Source: an uncultured Planctomycetota bacterium
GTDB lineage: Bacteria; Planctomycetota; Phycisphaerae; Sedimentisphaerales; UBA12454
NCBI GenBank assembly: GCA_903847315.1
Contig: CAINDG010000054.1
Span: forward strand, 1-49,741
DNA length: 49,741 nucleotides
Direction: 5' to 3'
Position 1 is the stretch's first letter. Every line of letters begins with the position of its first letter. Shown here one piece after another: positions 36,586 through 45,120 of this stretch. Made by a program: the position numbers and the translations under genes. The notes under the pieces were generated by a model. The model had not been told where the DNA came from, did no database searches, and saw only the letters and a list, made by a program, of their open reading frames with translations.

Positions 36586-36615
36586 ATTCTACCTTCTTTT
36601 TTGAGGAAATGTCAA
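36586..36615 (-). promoter_or_regulatory. Sigma-70 promoter of the ncRNA
   Basis: On the minus strand TTGACA (36615-36610), 18 bp, TAGAAT (36591-36586). The predicted start is near 36580. It lies after the terminator of the upstream gene, so it defines a separate unit. Confidence 0.75.
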
Positions 36616-36701
36616 GTCCTGTTTCGCGATATTTCCATAAAATCCTGCAAAAACAGCCTAAAAACCGATTTTTTAAGCTAATTTTGGTAAAATATCCGGA
36701 T

Positions 36702-36735
36702 AAAAAAACGGCCGAAAGACGAAAATCTTTCGGCC
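36702..36735 (-). terminator. Intrinsic terminator after the small membrane-protein gene
   Basis: GGCCGAAAGA (plus strand 36710-36719) and TCTTTCGGCC (36726-36735) form a perfect 10-bp stem. On the minus strand it is followed by GTTTTTTTA. Confidence 0.88.
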
Positions 36736-36789
36736 TACAAATACGTGTGTACTGAAAAACTTTGGCTGGTCGCCCAAAAAGGCAACGGC

Positions 36790-37152
36790 TTATTTATCTT
36801 CCGCTCCCTCAGCTGTGTTTACAGTACCTGAATTTTTAGCGTTTTCCATCAGCTTCTGCATCCCCCTGTTGAACGCATCCTTAAACTCCTGCGTGTTCAT
36901 CCCCGCGCATTTTGCGGCAACCTTGCCATAAACGTTATCGCGAAGCATGGCCAAAGTCTCCATAGCCTTGCTTTGGTTTATAGCGGTTGCCTCAACACTT
37001 CTTTCCCCTTCACTGCTGGTGCTGCCGCCGGCCTGAGTAACAAAAATACTCTGAATGGCAGCCCTGCCGTCCGGCGAAAGATAATAAACTGCAGTTGCAA
37101 AACCCGCAAAATACACAATCAAAATAAATAGAAACTTACTTCTCCAGCCCAT
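36790..37152 (-). CDS. Small single-pass membrane protein of unknown function
   Basis: 120 residues. One membrane helix lies near residues 6-25 (FLFILIVYFAGFATAVYYL). A Ser/Gly/Glu-rich linker (~40-55) and a helical, charged C-terminal part follow (~58-105). I recognise no family. The protein probably has its N-terminus in the cytoplasm and most of its length in the periplasm (positive-inside rule, inference). It ends with a clear intrinsic terminator, and an ATG start with a G-rich stretch upstream supports a real gene. It follows the broken pectate lyase gene on the same strand at a distance of 114 bp. Confidence 0.7.
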   Translation of the reverse strand: MGWRSKFLFILIVYFAGFATAVYYLSPDGRAAIQSIFVTQAGGSTSSEGERSVEATAINQSKAMETLAMLRDNVYGKVAAKCAGMNTQEFKDAFNRGMQKLMENAKNSGTVNTAEGAEDK

Positions 37153-37266
37153 ATAACCCCCATAATTTAATAGTTATAGGCCCTTCGGTCTTTCTGCTTT
37201 GGCTCTATTAAAACATACGAAATAAACAAGCGAAAGCAAATCCTCGAAGCTGTTATTCCTATGTTT

Positions 37267-38394
37267 CTATTTATTGCCCGACGTCGAGACGGACCGTTTC
37301 TCTTTCCATTTAGCGTAGTTTTCGGCGACGTGCTTGCCCCATTCGCCGTACCATGCGTAGTGGCCGCGGCGTTCCTGCTCGATTTCGGCAAGATTATACT
37401 TTTTCACGCCATCGCGGCCGGAAAAGAACGGACGATTGGTTTCGATTTCATAAAATCTGGCCCACAGAGACGGAGCGTTGGGGTCTTTTACCACAATACG
37501 GTCGCTGCCGGTACGAATAACTCTGATGCCTGTAATTTTTGACGACTCGAACCATTCGGCACCGGCCTTGACGGCACGGATTACTTCGGGACTGGGATTA
37601 TCAAGACTCATCAGCAGTTCGAGAATATCTGCGCTTTCCGAACCGCTGAGCGAGACAAGTTCGTAAGTCCTCGCTGGACGAGGGCTGTAATTTTTCTCAT
37701 CGTGCTGGGCGCACCAGACCGTGAGTTTGCCGTTGACTTTGATTTGACATTTGAGAATGCATTGAATGCCGCGGTCGAAACTTTTTTGTGCCGTCTTACG
37801 CAGGCCGGAGTCAAGGAAGACAAAATCCGGCGAGACGGCGACATCGCGCAGAAAATTCATCAGACGGTCCATAGCATTGTCGTTAAATGTGATGTGACGG
37901 GAATAGTCCTTGCCGAGCGGATAAAACTGCGGCCAGCCGCCGGTGGGATACTGCGCTTTAAGAATATTATCAATGCCCTTGAGAACCGCCTGCTTATAAC
38001 GCTTGTCTTTGGTTACGCGGAAGGCTCAAGCCAGGAACCGTATTTCGTTAGTTGTGGCGCTATTATCGAAGGTGCCCTGAAGTGTTTTCGGATTTCCTGT
38101 GAATGGTTCAAGAGTTGTATTGGTATTTTTGGGCCAACTGCCCTGCCGACTTTGCCAGGACAGAATATTATTGGCGATTCGAATGCCCTCGCTGCTCCGA
38201 TACCAGTCGTCGGATTGTTTGCTGTACTCGGCCCACTGATTTCTGGGCTGGCGTTTGGGCCTGTTTGCCGCGGAGGCGTCAGATGCCGATTGCGACGGCT
38301 TGTTCGGTTCGGCAAAAAGAAAAGAACAGAAAAATACAGATAGAAATATAGCAAATAGAAATGTTCTTTCCCTGAGGTTTCGGTTTTTCAGCAT
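37267..38394 (-). pseudogene. pelA: Pectate lyase (PelA, PL10 family) interrupted by one in-frame TGA
   Basis: Read through, the frame codes for 375 residues with a signal peptide (MLKNRNLRERTF...FLFAEP) and PL10 features: GSWPKNTN, GTFDNSATTNEIRFLA, QYPTGGWPQFYPL, HITFNDNAM, CQIKVNGKLTVWCAQHDEK and LSGSES. Codon 123 (38028-38026) is TGA between FLA and AFRVTKD, in the same frame on both sides. Homologues normally have Arg or a similar residue there, so CGA to TGA, one transition, explains it. TGA ends ptsI's neighbour ptsH, kdsC and uvrB, so it is not reassigned. The start is ATG 38394, with AAGGA about 7 bp upstream. The enzyme would cut polygalacturonate outside the cell. It begins 13 bp after recJ. 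Confidence 0.88.
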
Positions 38395-38407
38395 AATGAT
38401 TCCTTTT

Positions 38408-40156
38408 TCATTCGAATTGAATATCCGCCAGGACAAGCTGAACTGAAGGCTCGCCGTAGAAATTATCAATCTGCGGGGCGAAGGCGATATTAAAAAATTC
38501 ATTTTCCAGCAGCTTCTTTTCCTGATGCGCCATATTAAAGCCGATGCAGCGGACATTGGCGGCATTATCGCAAACCGCTAACTGGAGATGTTCGCCGTTG
38601 ATGCCTACTCTTCTCGGTGCAGCGACAAGTCTTACTCCCCTTGCGGCAAAGACGGGAGCTGGATTGCCCCTGCCGAACGGGCCGAGCGCCGTAAAAGACC
38701 TTACGGTCGGCACCGACAAATCCTTCAAAGAACAAACGGCATCAATTTCAAACCGGCTGACAAATTCGGAATCGTTCCAGTTATCGGCGGCATATTTTTC
38801 AAAGGCCTGCGAGAAGTTATCAATCTTATCGGCGTCAATCGTGAGACCCGCCGCCATTGCGTGGCCGCCAAAGGTATTCAAATACTCGCCGCAGGCTGTG
38901 ATTGCCGCCAGGATATCAAAACCTTCAATTGAACGAGCCGATCCCTGGGCCTTGTCGTTGGCAATATTAAATAGAATCGTCGGCCTGTAATATTTATCGA
39001 TAAGTCTTGAGGCGACGATACCGATTACGCCGGTGTGCCATTCGTCGCTGGCAAGGACAATTGTTTTTTTGTCGGGATGGTCAAGTCCCCGCTCGGCCAT
39101 CATCGAGCAGGCGTGCTTGAAAATTTTCTTTTCAATCTGCTGGCGCTGCTTGTTCTGCTCCTTGAGATATTCGGCGATTCGGATTGCCTTTAATTTGTTG
39201 TCGCTCGTAAGCAATTCGACAGCGAGACGGGCATGTCCCATTCTGCCGGCGGCGTTGAGAACCGGAGCAAGGCAAAAACCGATATGGAAACTGTCGATAG
39301 TCTGGCCTTTTATGCCCGCTGCGCCGATGAGAGCTTCTATGCCGGGTAGATTCGATTCGGATATCGCTCGCAGACCGAAACTGCTGATGATTCTGTTCTC
39401 TTCGCGAAGGTCAACGACATCGGCAATTGTACCCATCGCCGCGAAGATTGTGGAGTTGACAAGAAACTGACGGAGATGCTGCGGCGTTGCGCCTGAGCCT
39501 TTGAGACGATTGACGACCGCCCAGGCGAGTTTGAAAGAAACCGTTGCGCCGGAGCTTGACTGGGCAGGATAACTTTTGTCGAGGTTCGGATGAACTATCG
39601 CAATCGCTTCCGGAAGTTTGCCGTCAGGCGAGGGGCGATGATGGTCGGTAATTATCAAATCAAGGCCTTTGTCTTTGGCGGCTTGAGCGGCGTTAAAAGC
39701 GGTTATACCACAATCGACGCTTATGAGAAGTTTTGTTCCGGTCTTAAGAATCTGCTCGATGGCTTCGATATTCAGGCCGTAACCTTCGTCAACGCGATGC
39801 GGAATATAATAATCGACTTGTGCGCCGAGCAGTTTGAAAAGGCCGTCGAGAATCGCTACGGCTGTTATGCCGTCAACATCGTAATCGCCGTAAATAGTAA
39901 TCTTCTGCTTTTCTTTTACGGCTTTTTCAATTCTGTCAACGGCGGCTTTTATGCCGGGCAATCGCTCTGGCTCGATAAGGTCGTTGAGTTTCGGATTGAG
40001 AAAAATCTTTGCCTGCTCGACTGTTTTTATCTGCCGATTGACAAGCACCTGTGCCAATAAAGGCGAAACCTTCAATTCGGCAACGAACTGACCAGCCATC
40101 GGCTCGGCAGGTAAGATATGCCATTGTTTTTTCTGCATCCTTGCGGACAGGCGCAT
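38408..40156 (-). CDS. recJ: Single-stranded-DNA-specific exonuclease RecJ
   Basis: A 582-residue 5'-3' exonuclease of recombination and repair. DHH-family motifs: YGDYDVDGITA, VDCGI, ITDHHRP and, later, GGHAMAAGLTI of the DHHA1 domain; an OB-like C-terminal part follows. The start is ATG 40156, with AAGG 8 bp upstream; a second Met seven codons in is too close to its own AGG. The first 47 bp of the gene are copied 1,513 bp upstream, at 41623-41669. Confidence 0.96.
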   Translation of the reverse strand: MRLSARMQKKQWHILPAEPMAGQFVAELKVSPLLAQVLVNRQIKTVEQAKIFLNPKLNDLIEPERLPGIKAAVDRIEKAVKEKQKITIYGDYDVDGITAVAILDGLFKLLGAQVDYYIPHRVDEGYGLNIEAIEQILKTGTKLLISVDCGITAFNAAQAAKDKGLDLIITDHHRPSPDGKLPEAIAIVHPNLDKSYPAQSSSGATVSFKLAWAVVNRLKGSGATPQHLRQFLVNSTIFAAMGTIADVVDLREENRIISSFGLRAISESNLPGIEALIGAAGIKGQTIDSFHIGFCLAPVLNAAGRMGHARLAVELLTSDNKLKAIRIAEYLKEQNKQRQQIEKKIFKHACSMMAERGLDHPDKKTIVLASDEWHTGVIGIVASRLIDKYYRPTILFNIANDKAQGSARSIEGFDILAAITACGEYLNTFGGHAMAAGLTIDADKIDNFSQAFEKYAADNWNDSEFVSRFEIDAVCSLKDLSVPTVRSFTALGPFGRGNPAPVFAARGVRLVAAPRRVGINGEHLQLAVCDNAANVRCIGFNMAHQEKKLLENEFFNIAFAPQIDNFYGEPSVQLVLADIQFE

Positions 40157-40330
40157 CGAAATACCTTAAATATGCTTATAAAAATTGCTTTTGTACGTTT
40201 GGGATGATTATAGCAGGAAACGAAGGCTTGTCAAAGTAAGTGTTTTACGCAAAAAGGAAAAGGCTTAGCTGATTAATCCTGTTTTTGAAGCAAAAACCCA
40301 ATTTTTATGGGTCTTTTACGCAAAATTACC

Positions 40331-40359
40331 TTGTTTTTCTTACCTCTCTTTAGGATAAT
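40331..40359 (+). promoter_or_regulatory. Candidate promoter of the first PEP-CTERM gene
   Basis: TTGTTT (40331-40336), 17 bp, GATAAT (40354-40359). The equivalent in unit 2 is TTGTTT (41866-41871), 17 bp, GAGAAT (41889-41894). The spacing is kept in both copies despite an insertion just upstream. The rest of 40157-40460 has a GTTTTTG/CAAAAAC hairpin and no gene. Confidence 0.35.
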
Positions 40360-40460
40360 AGACAATGAGGCGCAGTAGGGCTGTATATAATATTATGTAT
40401 AGTCATATTCGTGCATCGGAAGAGGTTTTTTAATTTTAATAATTTTTAAGGAGGCAGGAG

Positions 40461-41528
40461 ATGAAGAAATGTTTATGTGTTATTGTTTTACTTGCAGGTC
40501 TTACGACGACAAATAGCGCATTTGGCGTTTGGCTGTATGACTCTTGCAGTGTTCCAGTAGGTAGCTGGGCCGGTACCCATACAGAGGGTGAAAACACCGT
40601 GTTGAACTGGGTTGACATAACATCGCCATCCACTCATAAGGAAACATTGCCGAATGGCAACGAGGAATGCAGAATCAAGGGCTCGACGACTATTGTTACA
40701 TTAAATACTAATGAAAATTGGACCAACACGGGTACCGATGCCGGCCGCGACAGACTGAGAATATACGGCGGAGCAACGCTGAATGTAACGGGCGGACAAC
40801 TTACAAATGTGGGTTGGATGCGTATCGGCGCGTCAAGCGATGGCGGAGGAATAGGTGTTATAAATCAGTCCGGCGGACTCTTCAGATTGGGAGTAGCCAG
40901 AGACACTGTATTCGACAATGGTAGATTCGCTATCGGCGATACAGTGACAGCCGCAGGTTCTCTCTATACGATTAGCGGCGGAACTCTTACCTATGATACA
41001 ACGCTCACAGCTTGCAGGGGTCAGTTGTTTATAGGCGACAGAACTGGTCAGGGTAAGATGGTTGTTGATGGTGCCGGCGGTACCATCAGGATAAAGAACC
41101 TGTATATCGGTTGCGATGGCACGTCCGCGGACAATGTCGGCGTTCTTGAATTTAAGGTTGGCAGCAGCGGCGTAAGCGCAATTCAACTTACAGGTACAAC
41201 TCAAATGCACTCGACAGCGGCAGCAGCAGGCCGCAGTGGTTCGGCTGAACTGATTATTACTTTGACAGCGGCTCCTCCGGAAGGCGATATTATCCTTGTT
41301 AACAATACGACATCTATGCTTGCTACCAGCGTTTTCAATCTAATCAATGGTGTTGCCAGCGGTGCAGAAGGTTCTTTAGTGTCGGCGAGTTTTGATGGAA
41401 TTACTTATTATTGGAACCTGACTTACAAGGGTGGTCCAGACGGCAAGGATATCGTTCTTGTTGTTCCGGAACCAGCGACGATTGCGTTACTCAGTCTTGG
41501 TTTACTTGCCATAAGACGCAGGAAATAA
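40461..41528 (+). CDS. PEP-CTERM surface protein 1
   Basis: 355 residues: signal peptide (MKKCLCVIVLLAGL... to about AFG), a Gly/Thr/Ser-rich body with recurring short strands such as YTISGGTLTY and VINQSGGLFRLG suggesting a beta-helix, and the C-terminal sorting signal VPEPATIALLSLGLLAIRR. PEP-CTERM proteins are processed by exosortase and end up at the envelope or in extracellular matrix. A strong ribosome site AAGGAGG lies 6 bp before ATG. The biological role is unknown; no exosortase is in the window. Confidence 0.92.
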   Translation: MKKCLCVIVLLAGLTTTNSAFGVWLYDSCSVPVGSWAGTHTEGENTVLNWVDITSPSTHKETLPNGNEECRIKGSTTIVTLNTNENWTNTGTDAGRDRLRIYGGATLNVTGGQLTNVGWMRIGASSDGGGIGVINQSGGLFRLGVARDTVFDNGRFAIGDTVTAAGSLYTISGGTLTYDTTLTACRGQLFIGDRTGQGKMVVDGAGGTIRIKNLYIGCDGTSADNVGVLEFKVGSSGVSAIQLTGTTQMHSTAAAAGRSGSAELIITLTAAPPEGDIILVNNTTSMLATSVFNLINGVASGAEGSLVSASFDGITYYWNLTYKGGPDGKDIVLVVPEPATIALLSLGLLAIRRRK

Positions 41529-41552
41529 AGAAAGTTTTACTGTTAACCTCAG

Positions 41553-41573
41553 GGCCAATCCGATGAGTTGGCC
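41553..41573 (+). terminator. Stem-loop after PEP-CTERM gene 1
   Basis: GGCCAA (41553-41558) and TTGGCC (41568-41573), within a wider AGGGCC...GGCC context; no T-run. Its counterpart after gene 2 is a much stronger stem. Confidence 0.4.
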
Positions 41574-41622
41574 ATGGGCAAGTTTAGCGGACTTGAGTTG
41601 TTAGAGATTGCGTATTAGAAAC

Positions 41623-41669
41623 GGTAAGATACGCCATTGTTTTTTCTGCATCCTTGCGGACAGGCGCAT
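41623..41669 (-). pseudogene. Remnant of the recJ 5' end
   Basis: 47 bp matching the first 15-16 codons of recJ (40110-40156) with a single difference (CAT to CGT at codon 13). It has the ATG and the upstream ribosome site but no continuation, because the copy ends at the duplication junction. From ATG 41669 the frame would run into the 3' flank of PEP-CTERM gene 1. The stretch 41529-42023 contains only this remnant, the duplicated promoter region and the hairpin. Confidence 0.85.
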
Positions 41670-42023
41670 CGAAATACCTTAAATATGCTTATAAAAATTG
41701 CTTTTATACGTTTGGGACGATTATAACAGGAAACGAAGGCTTGTCAAAGTAAGTGTTTTACGCAAAAAGGAAAAGGCTTAGGTTATTAGTCCTGTTTTTG
41801 GGGTAAAAACTCGATTTTTATGGCTCCTTTGCGCAAAATTATCCTTATTAATGCGCAATATCGCCTTGTTTTTCTTGCCTATCTTTAGGAGAATAGAGAT
41901 AATAAGATGCGGTAAGACTGCATATACGATACTGAGTGCGTTATTTGGTATGTATATGGTCAAAATATCCGTGGATTAAGAAGAAGCTTCGTATTAATAT
42001 TTGTTTTTTTTAGGAGGTAGAAG

Positions 42024-43028
42024 ATGAAGAAATGTATTGTTGTTTTAATGTTAGTAGGTCTTATGGCCAGTAGTGCGTTTGCTACTAATTCCTGGGTTGG
42101 CCCATCAGGTTCCTGGGGAAACGGCGCATTATGGGGTTCAGGATTACCTGATGGCAGTACTCTTCAAGGCGACCTGAAGATTTGCAAGACAAACGTGACA
42201 TCATGCGATCTGGATGTTGCGGCGGTTTCAATGGACAATGGTAAACTTGCTCTCGGCGGTGCTGCGGGCTATACCATAGCGTTCAATATTAAAACCGGCG
42301 GAAGCATCGCCATAGGAACAGAGTTTAAGGTTGGCGATTCAAGCGTTGGCGGCCAGGGCATGTATGGTAAAGTTGTGCAGACAGGTGGAACTGTTACTTT
42401 GAACACCGGCACAAAAGTTGGAAAGCTTGAAATTGGATACAAGGCTGGTGGAGACGGTATCTACACTATTAGCGGCGGCACCATCAACGGCACCGGCACT
42501 ATATCTGTAGGAGCCAACGCCACTTCGAGCGGCGGCGCATCCGGCGCTTTTGGAAAATTTACCGTACAGGGCAGCAGCGGGAGTATTTCCACGACGGGAA
42601 ATCTTCTTGTTGGAACTTCCGATGCAACAGAAACCTATACTGGCACCGGCAAGCTCGAATTTAAGCTTGAAAGCGGCACAGTATCTGCCATTAATGCAGG
42701 GAATGTTTACATCGACCCAACAGCTACAGCACCCTCGATTGCGGATCTGATTGTCTCTATAACGAGCGGCACTCCGACTGGTAATATTCTCCTTGTTAAT
42801 AATACTGGCACTGCTGCTGTGTATGGCGTGTTCGACGGAGTTTCTGTCGATGGCGGCGCTACTTACGGTTCAGCAATTGAAGGCGCTTCTGTAGTTCTTG
42901 GCGGCAATACTTACACCTTGACCTATAAAGGCGGCACAGGCAACGATATTGTACTGGTTATTCCAGAACCAGCTACAATCGCATTGTTAAGCATTGGCTT
43001 GCTGGCTATCAGACGTAACAGGAAGTAA
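42024..43028 (+). CDS. PEP-CTERM surface protein 2
   Basis: 334 residues: signal peptide (MKKCIVVLMLVGLMASSAFA), Gly/Thr/Ser-rich repeats with the same YTISGGTI-like strands, a shared motif before the end (GNILLVNNT versus GDIILVNNT), and the sorting signal IPEPATIALLSIGLLAIRR. It arose by tandem duplication from the gene at 40461-41528; the signal peptide and C-terminus are conserved, while the middle has diverged strongly. Ribosome site TAGGAGG lies 6 bp before ATG. Confidence 0.92.
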   Translation: MKKCIVVLMLVGLMASSAFATNSWVGPSGSWGNGALWGSGLPDGSTLQGDLKICKTNVTSCDLDVAAVSMDNGKLALGGAAGYTIAFNIKTGGSIAIGTEFKVGDSSVGGQGMYGKVVQTGGTVTLNTGTKVGKLEIGYKAGGDGIYTISGGTINGTGTISVGANATSSGGASGAFGKFTVQGSSGSISTTGNLLVGTSDATETYTGTGKLEFKLESGTVSAINAGNVYIDPTATAPSIADLIVSITSGTPTGNILLVNNTGTAAVYGVFDGVSVDGGATYGSAIEGASVVLGGNTYTLTYKGGTGNDIVLVIPEPATIALLSIGLLAIRRNRK

Positions 43029-43046
43029 AAACAAAGTTATTAATCT

Positions 43047-43080
43047 CAGGGCCATATCCCGATAATAAGATATGGCCCTG
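43047..43080 (+). terminator. Strong stem-loop after PEP-CTERM gene 2
   Basis: CAGGGCCATATC (43047-43058) and GATATGGCCCTG (43069-43080) form a perfect 12-bp stem with a 10-nt loop. No T-run directly follows, though an eight-T tract occurs at 43133. The rest of 43081-43408 has no gene I can support. Confidence 0.55.
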
Positions 43081-43408
43081 GGTAAATTTAGCTGACTTGA
43101 GTTTTGAGAGACTGCGTGTTAGAAACCGTAGGTTTTTTTTATTATATTATATCGGGAACTTTTATAGAACCCGGCTTTGGGTGAAGGGGGAATTTCATGA
43201 GAAGAACAATTCGATAATAAATCGGGGCCGCATTTTTTTTGGCAAGACCAAAACAAATCACCAATCATACGCCTGCCGCAATTTATTCAAGTCTGTGATT
43301 AAGGTTTGCCATTCGAAAAAACCTTTAGTAAAATAAGCTGTCTGAAAACGAAAAACAGGTTGACGATAAAACTTAAATGTTTGTAACTTGTTGTAAATAA
43401 ATACTTTA

Positions 43409-43482
43409 GCGCTCGTAGCTCAGTTGGATAGAGCGTTGGTTTCCTAAACCAAAGGTCGCAGGTTCGAATCCCGCCGGGCGTA
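43409..43482 (+). tRNA. tRNA-Arg (anticodon CCU)
   Basis: A 74-nt cloverleaf: D stem GCTC/GAGC, anticodon stem TTGGT/ACCAA with loop TTCCTAA (anticodon CCT), and the TTCGAAT T loop. The acceptor arms GCGCTCG and CGGGCGT pair with a G1-U72 wobble and a U-G; the T stem GCAGG/CCCGC has one A-C mismatch. CCA is not encoded. The sequence is otherwise the standard bacterial tRNA-Arg(CCU). Confidence 0.95.
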
Positions 43483-43531
43483 ATTGCTGTTATTCAATTC
43501 AAAAATGTAAAAATATAAAACGAAAACACAA

Positions 43532-45112
43532 ATGATTGAAAAAATCAAAAATCCAATTCTGTCCGGCTTTTATCCCGACCCGTCAATCGTAAGAGTAAAT
43601 GACGACTACTACATCGCAAACTCAACCTTCGAATGGATGCCGGGCGTAATATTTCATCATTCAAAAGACCTTGTCAACTGGGAGCTTGCCGGATATGCGC
43701 TCACGTCAAAAAAATATATCGATATGTCTGGCAACCCAAGTTCCGGCGGCGTATGGGCGCCCTGCCTGACATACTGCGATGGACTGTTCTATCTTATTTA
43801 TTCCGACCTGAAAACTATAAGAGGGCCGTACAAAGACGCGCATAATTATCTTATAACGGCGCCGAAAATTACAGGGCCGTGGTCGGACCCGATTTATCTC
43901 AACAGTTCAGGATTCGACCCATCGTTGTTCCACGATGACGACGGCAAAAAATGGCTGGTCAATATGCTGTGGAATCACCGCTACACCGATGCAAGACGAT
44001 TCGGCGGAATTATAATGCAGGAATACGACCCAAAGGCAGGGAAACTCGTCGGGCCAATCAAAAATATTTTCGCGGGCACCGCACTGGGCAAAACCGAAGG
44101 GCCGCATATTTATAAACTCAACGGATATTACTATCTTATGCTTGCCGAAGGCGGCACAGGCATCGAACACGCTGTATCGCTGGCAAGGTCGAAATCGCTC
44201 CACGGACATTATGAGATTCATCCCGATAATCCAATTCTGACATCCAAAGACAAACCGCATCTGGCTCTGCAAAGGGCAGGCCACGGCTGCCTGGTCGATA
44301 CACAAAACGGTCAGTGGTATCTGGTACATCTGTGCGGCAGGCCGGTAATGCCGCAAAAAAGATGTGTGCTCGGCAGAGAAACAGCAATTCAGAAAGTAAA
44401 ATGGGACAATGACGGCTGGCTAAGATTAGAAGCCGGCGGAAACGACCCGCAGGTAGAGGTTCCTTCGCCGGGACTTGCACCCTGCTCATTTAAACCTCAG
44501 CCGATGCGGGACGATTTCGACGACAAAACGCTGAACTTATATTTCAACACCCTGCGGATTATGCCGGATGAAAGCTGGCTGACGCTTAAGGAAAGGCCGG
44601 GCCGGCTGAGAATGTACGGCAGAGAATCGCTCGGCTCAAAATTCAGCCAGAGCCTTATTGCAAGAAGAATCACGTCGCTCGACTGCATCGCACAAACCTG
44701 CGTTGAATTTGAGCCGCAAACTTACCAGCAGGCGGCAGGGATTGTCTGCTTCTATGATAACCATAACTTTTATTATCTGAAAATCACACACGATGAAAAT
44801 ATCGGGAAATGTCTGACTGTCTGCTACAATCAGAATAATAAATATACCGAACTCCTCGAACAGCAAATATCACTGAAACAAAAAAACTGCCATCTGAAAG
44901 CTGAAATTAAATATGATAAATTATATTTCTCATATTCGCTGGACGGCAAAAAGTGGCAGACAATCGAACAGGCATTCGACATAACGACATTAAGCGATGA
45001 ATTCTGCCTTGACGGCTGCTTTACAGGCGCAATGGTCGGAATATGCGTGCAGGACCTTACCGGGGAGCGGTTAAATGCTGATTTTGACTATTTCGAATAC
45101 CGTGTACAATAA
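43532..45112 (+). CDS. Glycoside hydrolase family 43 (beta-xylosidase / alpha-arabinofuranosidase)
   Basis: A 526-residue inverting glycosidase. The five-bladed propeller carries the catalytic trio: base Asp in GFYPDPSIVR, pKa-modulating Asp in SSGFDPSLFHD, and acid Glu in KTEGPHIYKL. A C-terminal beta-sandwich of ~200 residues follows (from about residue 325), as in the XynB-like GH43 subfamilies. No signal peptide is present, so it probably acts on imported xylo- or arabino-oligosaccharides in the cytoplasm. It starts 50 bp after the tRNA and ends 8 bp before the convergent oxidoreductase gene. The exact substrate cannot be told from sequence. Confidence 0.93.
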   Translation: MIEKIKNPILSGFYPDPSIVRVNDDYYIANSTFEWMPGVIFHHSKDLVNWELAGYALTSKKYIDMSGNPSSGGVWAPCLTYCDGLFYLIYSDLKTIRGPYKDAHNYLITAPKITGPWSDPIYLNSSGFDPSLFHDDDGKKWLVNMLWNHRYTDARRFGGIIMQEYDPKAGKLVGPIKNIFAGTALGKTEGPHIYKLNGYYYLMLAEGGTGIEHAVSLARSKSLHGHYEIHPDNPILTSKDKPHLALQRAGHGCLVDTQNGQWYLVHLCGRPVMPQKRCVLGRETAIQKVKWDNDGWLRLEAGGNDPQVEVPSPGLAPCSFKPQPMRDDFDDKTLNLYFNTLRIMPDESWLTLKERPGRLRMYGRESLGSKFSQSLIARRITSLDCIAQTCVEFEPQTYQQAAGIVCFYDNHNFYYLKITHDENIGKCLTVCYNQNNKYTELLEQQISLKQKNCHLKAEIKYDKLYFSYSLDGKKWQTIEQAFDITTLSDEFCLDGCFTGAMVGICVQDLTGERLNADFDYFEYRVQ

Positions 45113-45120
45113 GGACAAGA

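Larger units (their letters stand above)
40110..41622 (+). repeat. Tandem duplication, unit 1
   Basis: This unit runs from codon ~16 of recJ, through the recJ/PEP-CTERM intergenic region and the first PEP-CTERM gene, to its 3' hairpin. It is repeated directly by 41623-~43130 with a 1,513-bp offset. Identity is high in the first ~220 bp, moderate in the promoter and signal peptide, low in the body of the gene, and clear again in the 3' flank (tagcggacttgagtt versus tagctgacttgagtt). Confidence 0.85.
41623..43130 (+). repeat. Tandem duplication, unit 2
   Basis: Second copy of the unit at 40110-41622. It begins abruptly with the recJ-derived sequence ggtaagatacgccattg and ends after ttagaaaccgta. 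It has a ~20-bp insertion (about 41842-41863) compared with unit 1. The junction at ~41622 joins the 3' flank of the first PEP-CTERM gene to the interior of recJ, the signature of a direct duplication. Confidence 0.85.

Noticed and set aside
38026-38028. TGA in pelA as selenocysteine
   Set aside because: No redox motif at this place, homologues do not have Cys there, and TGA ends ptsH, kdsC and uvrB normally. I saw no SECIS-like stem directly after it.
43097-43336. 79-codon plus-strand ORF after PEP-CTERM gene 2
   Set aside because: It starts in the duplicated 3' flank, has no good ribosome site and no recognisable domain.
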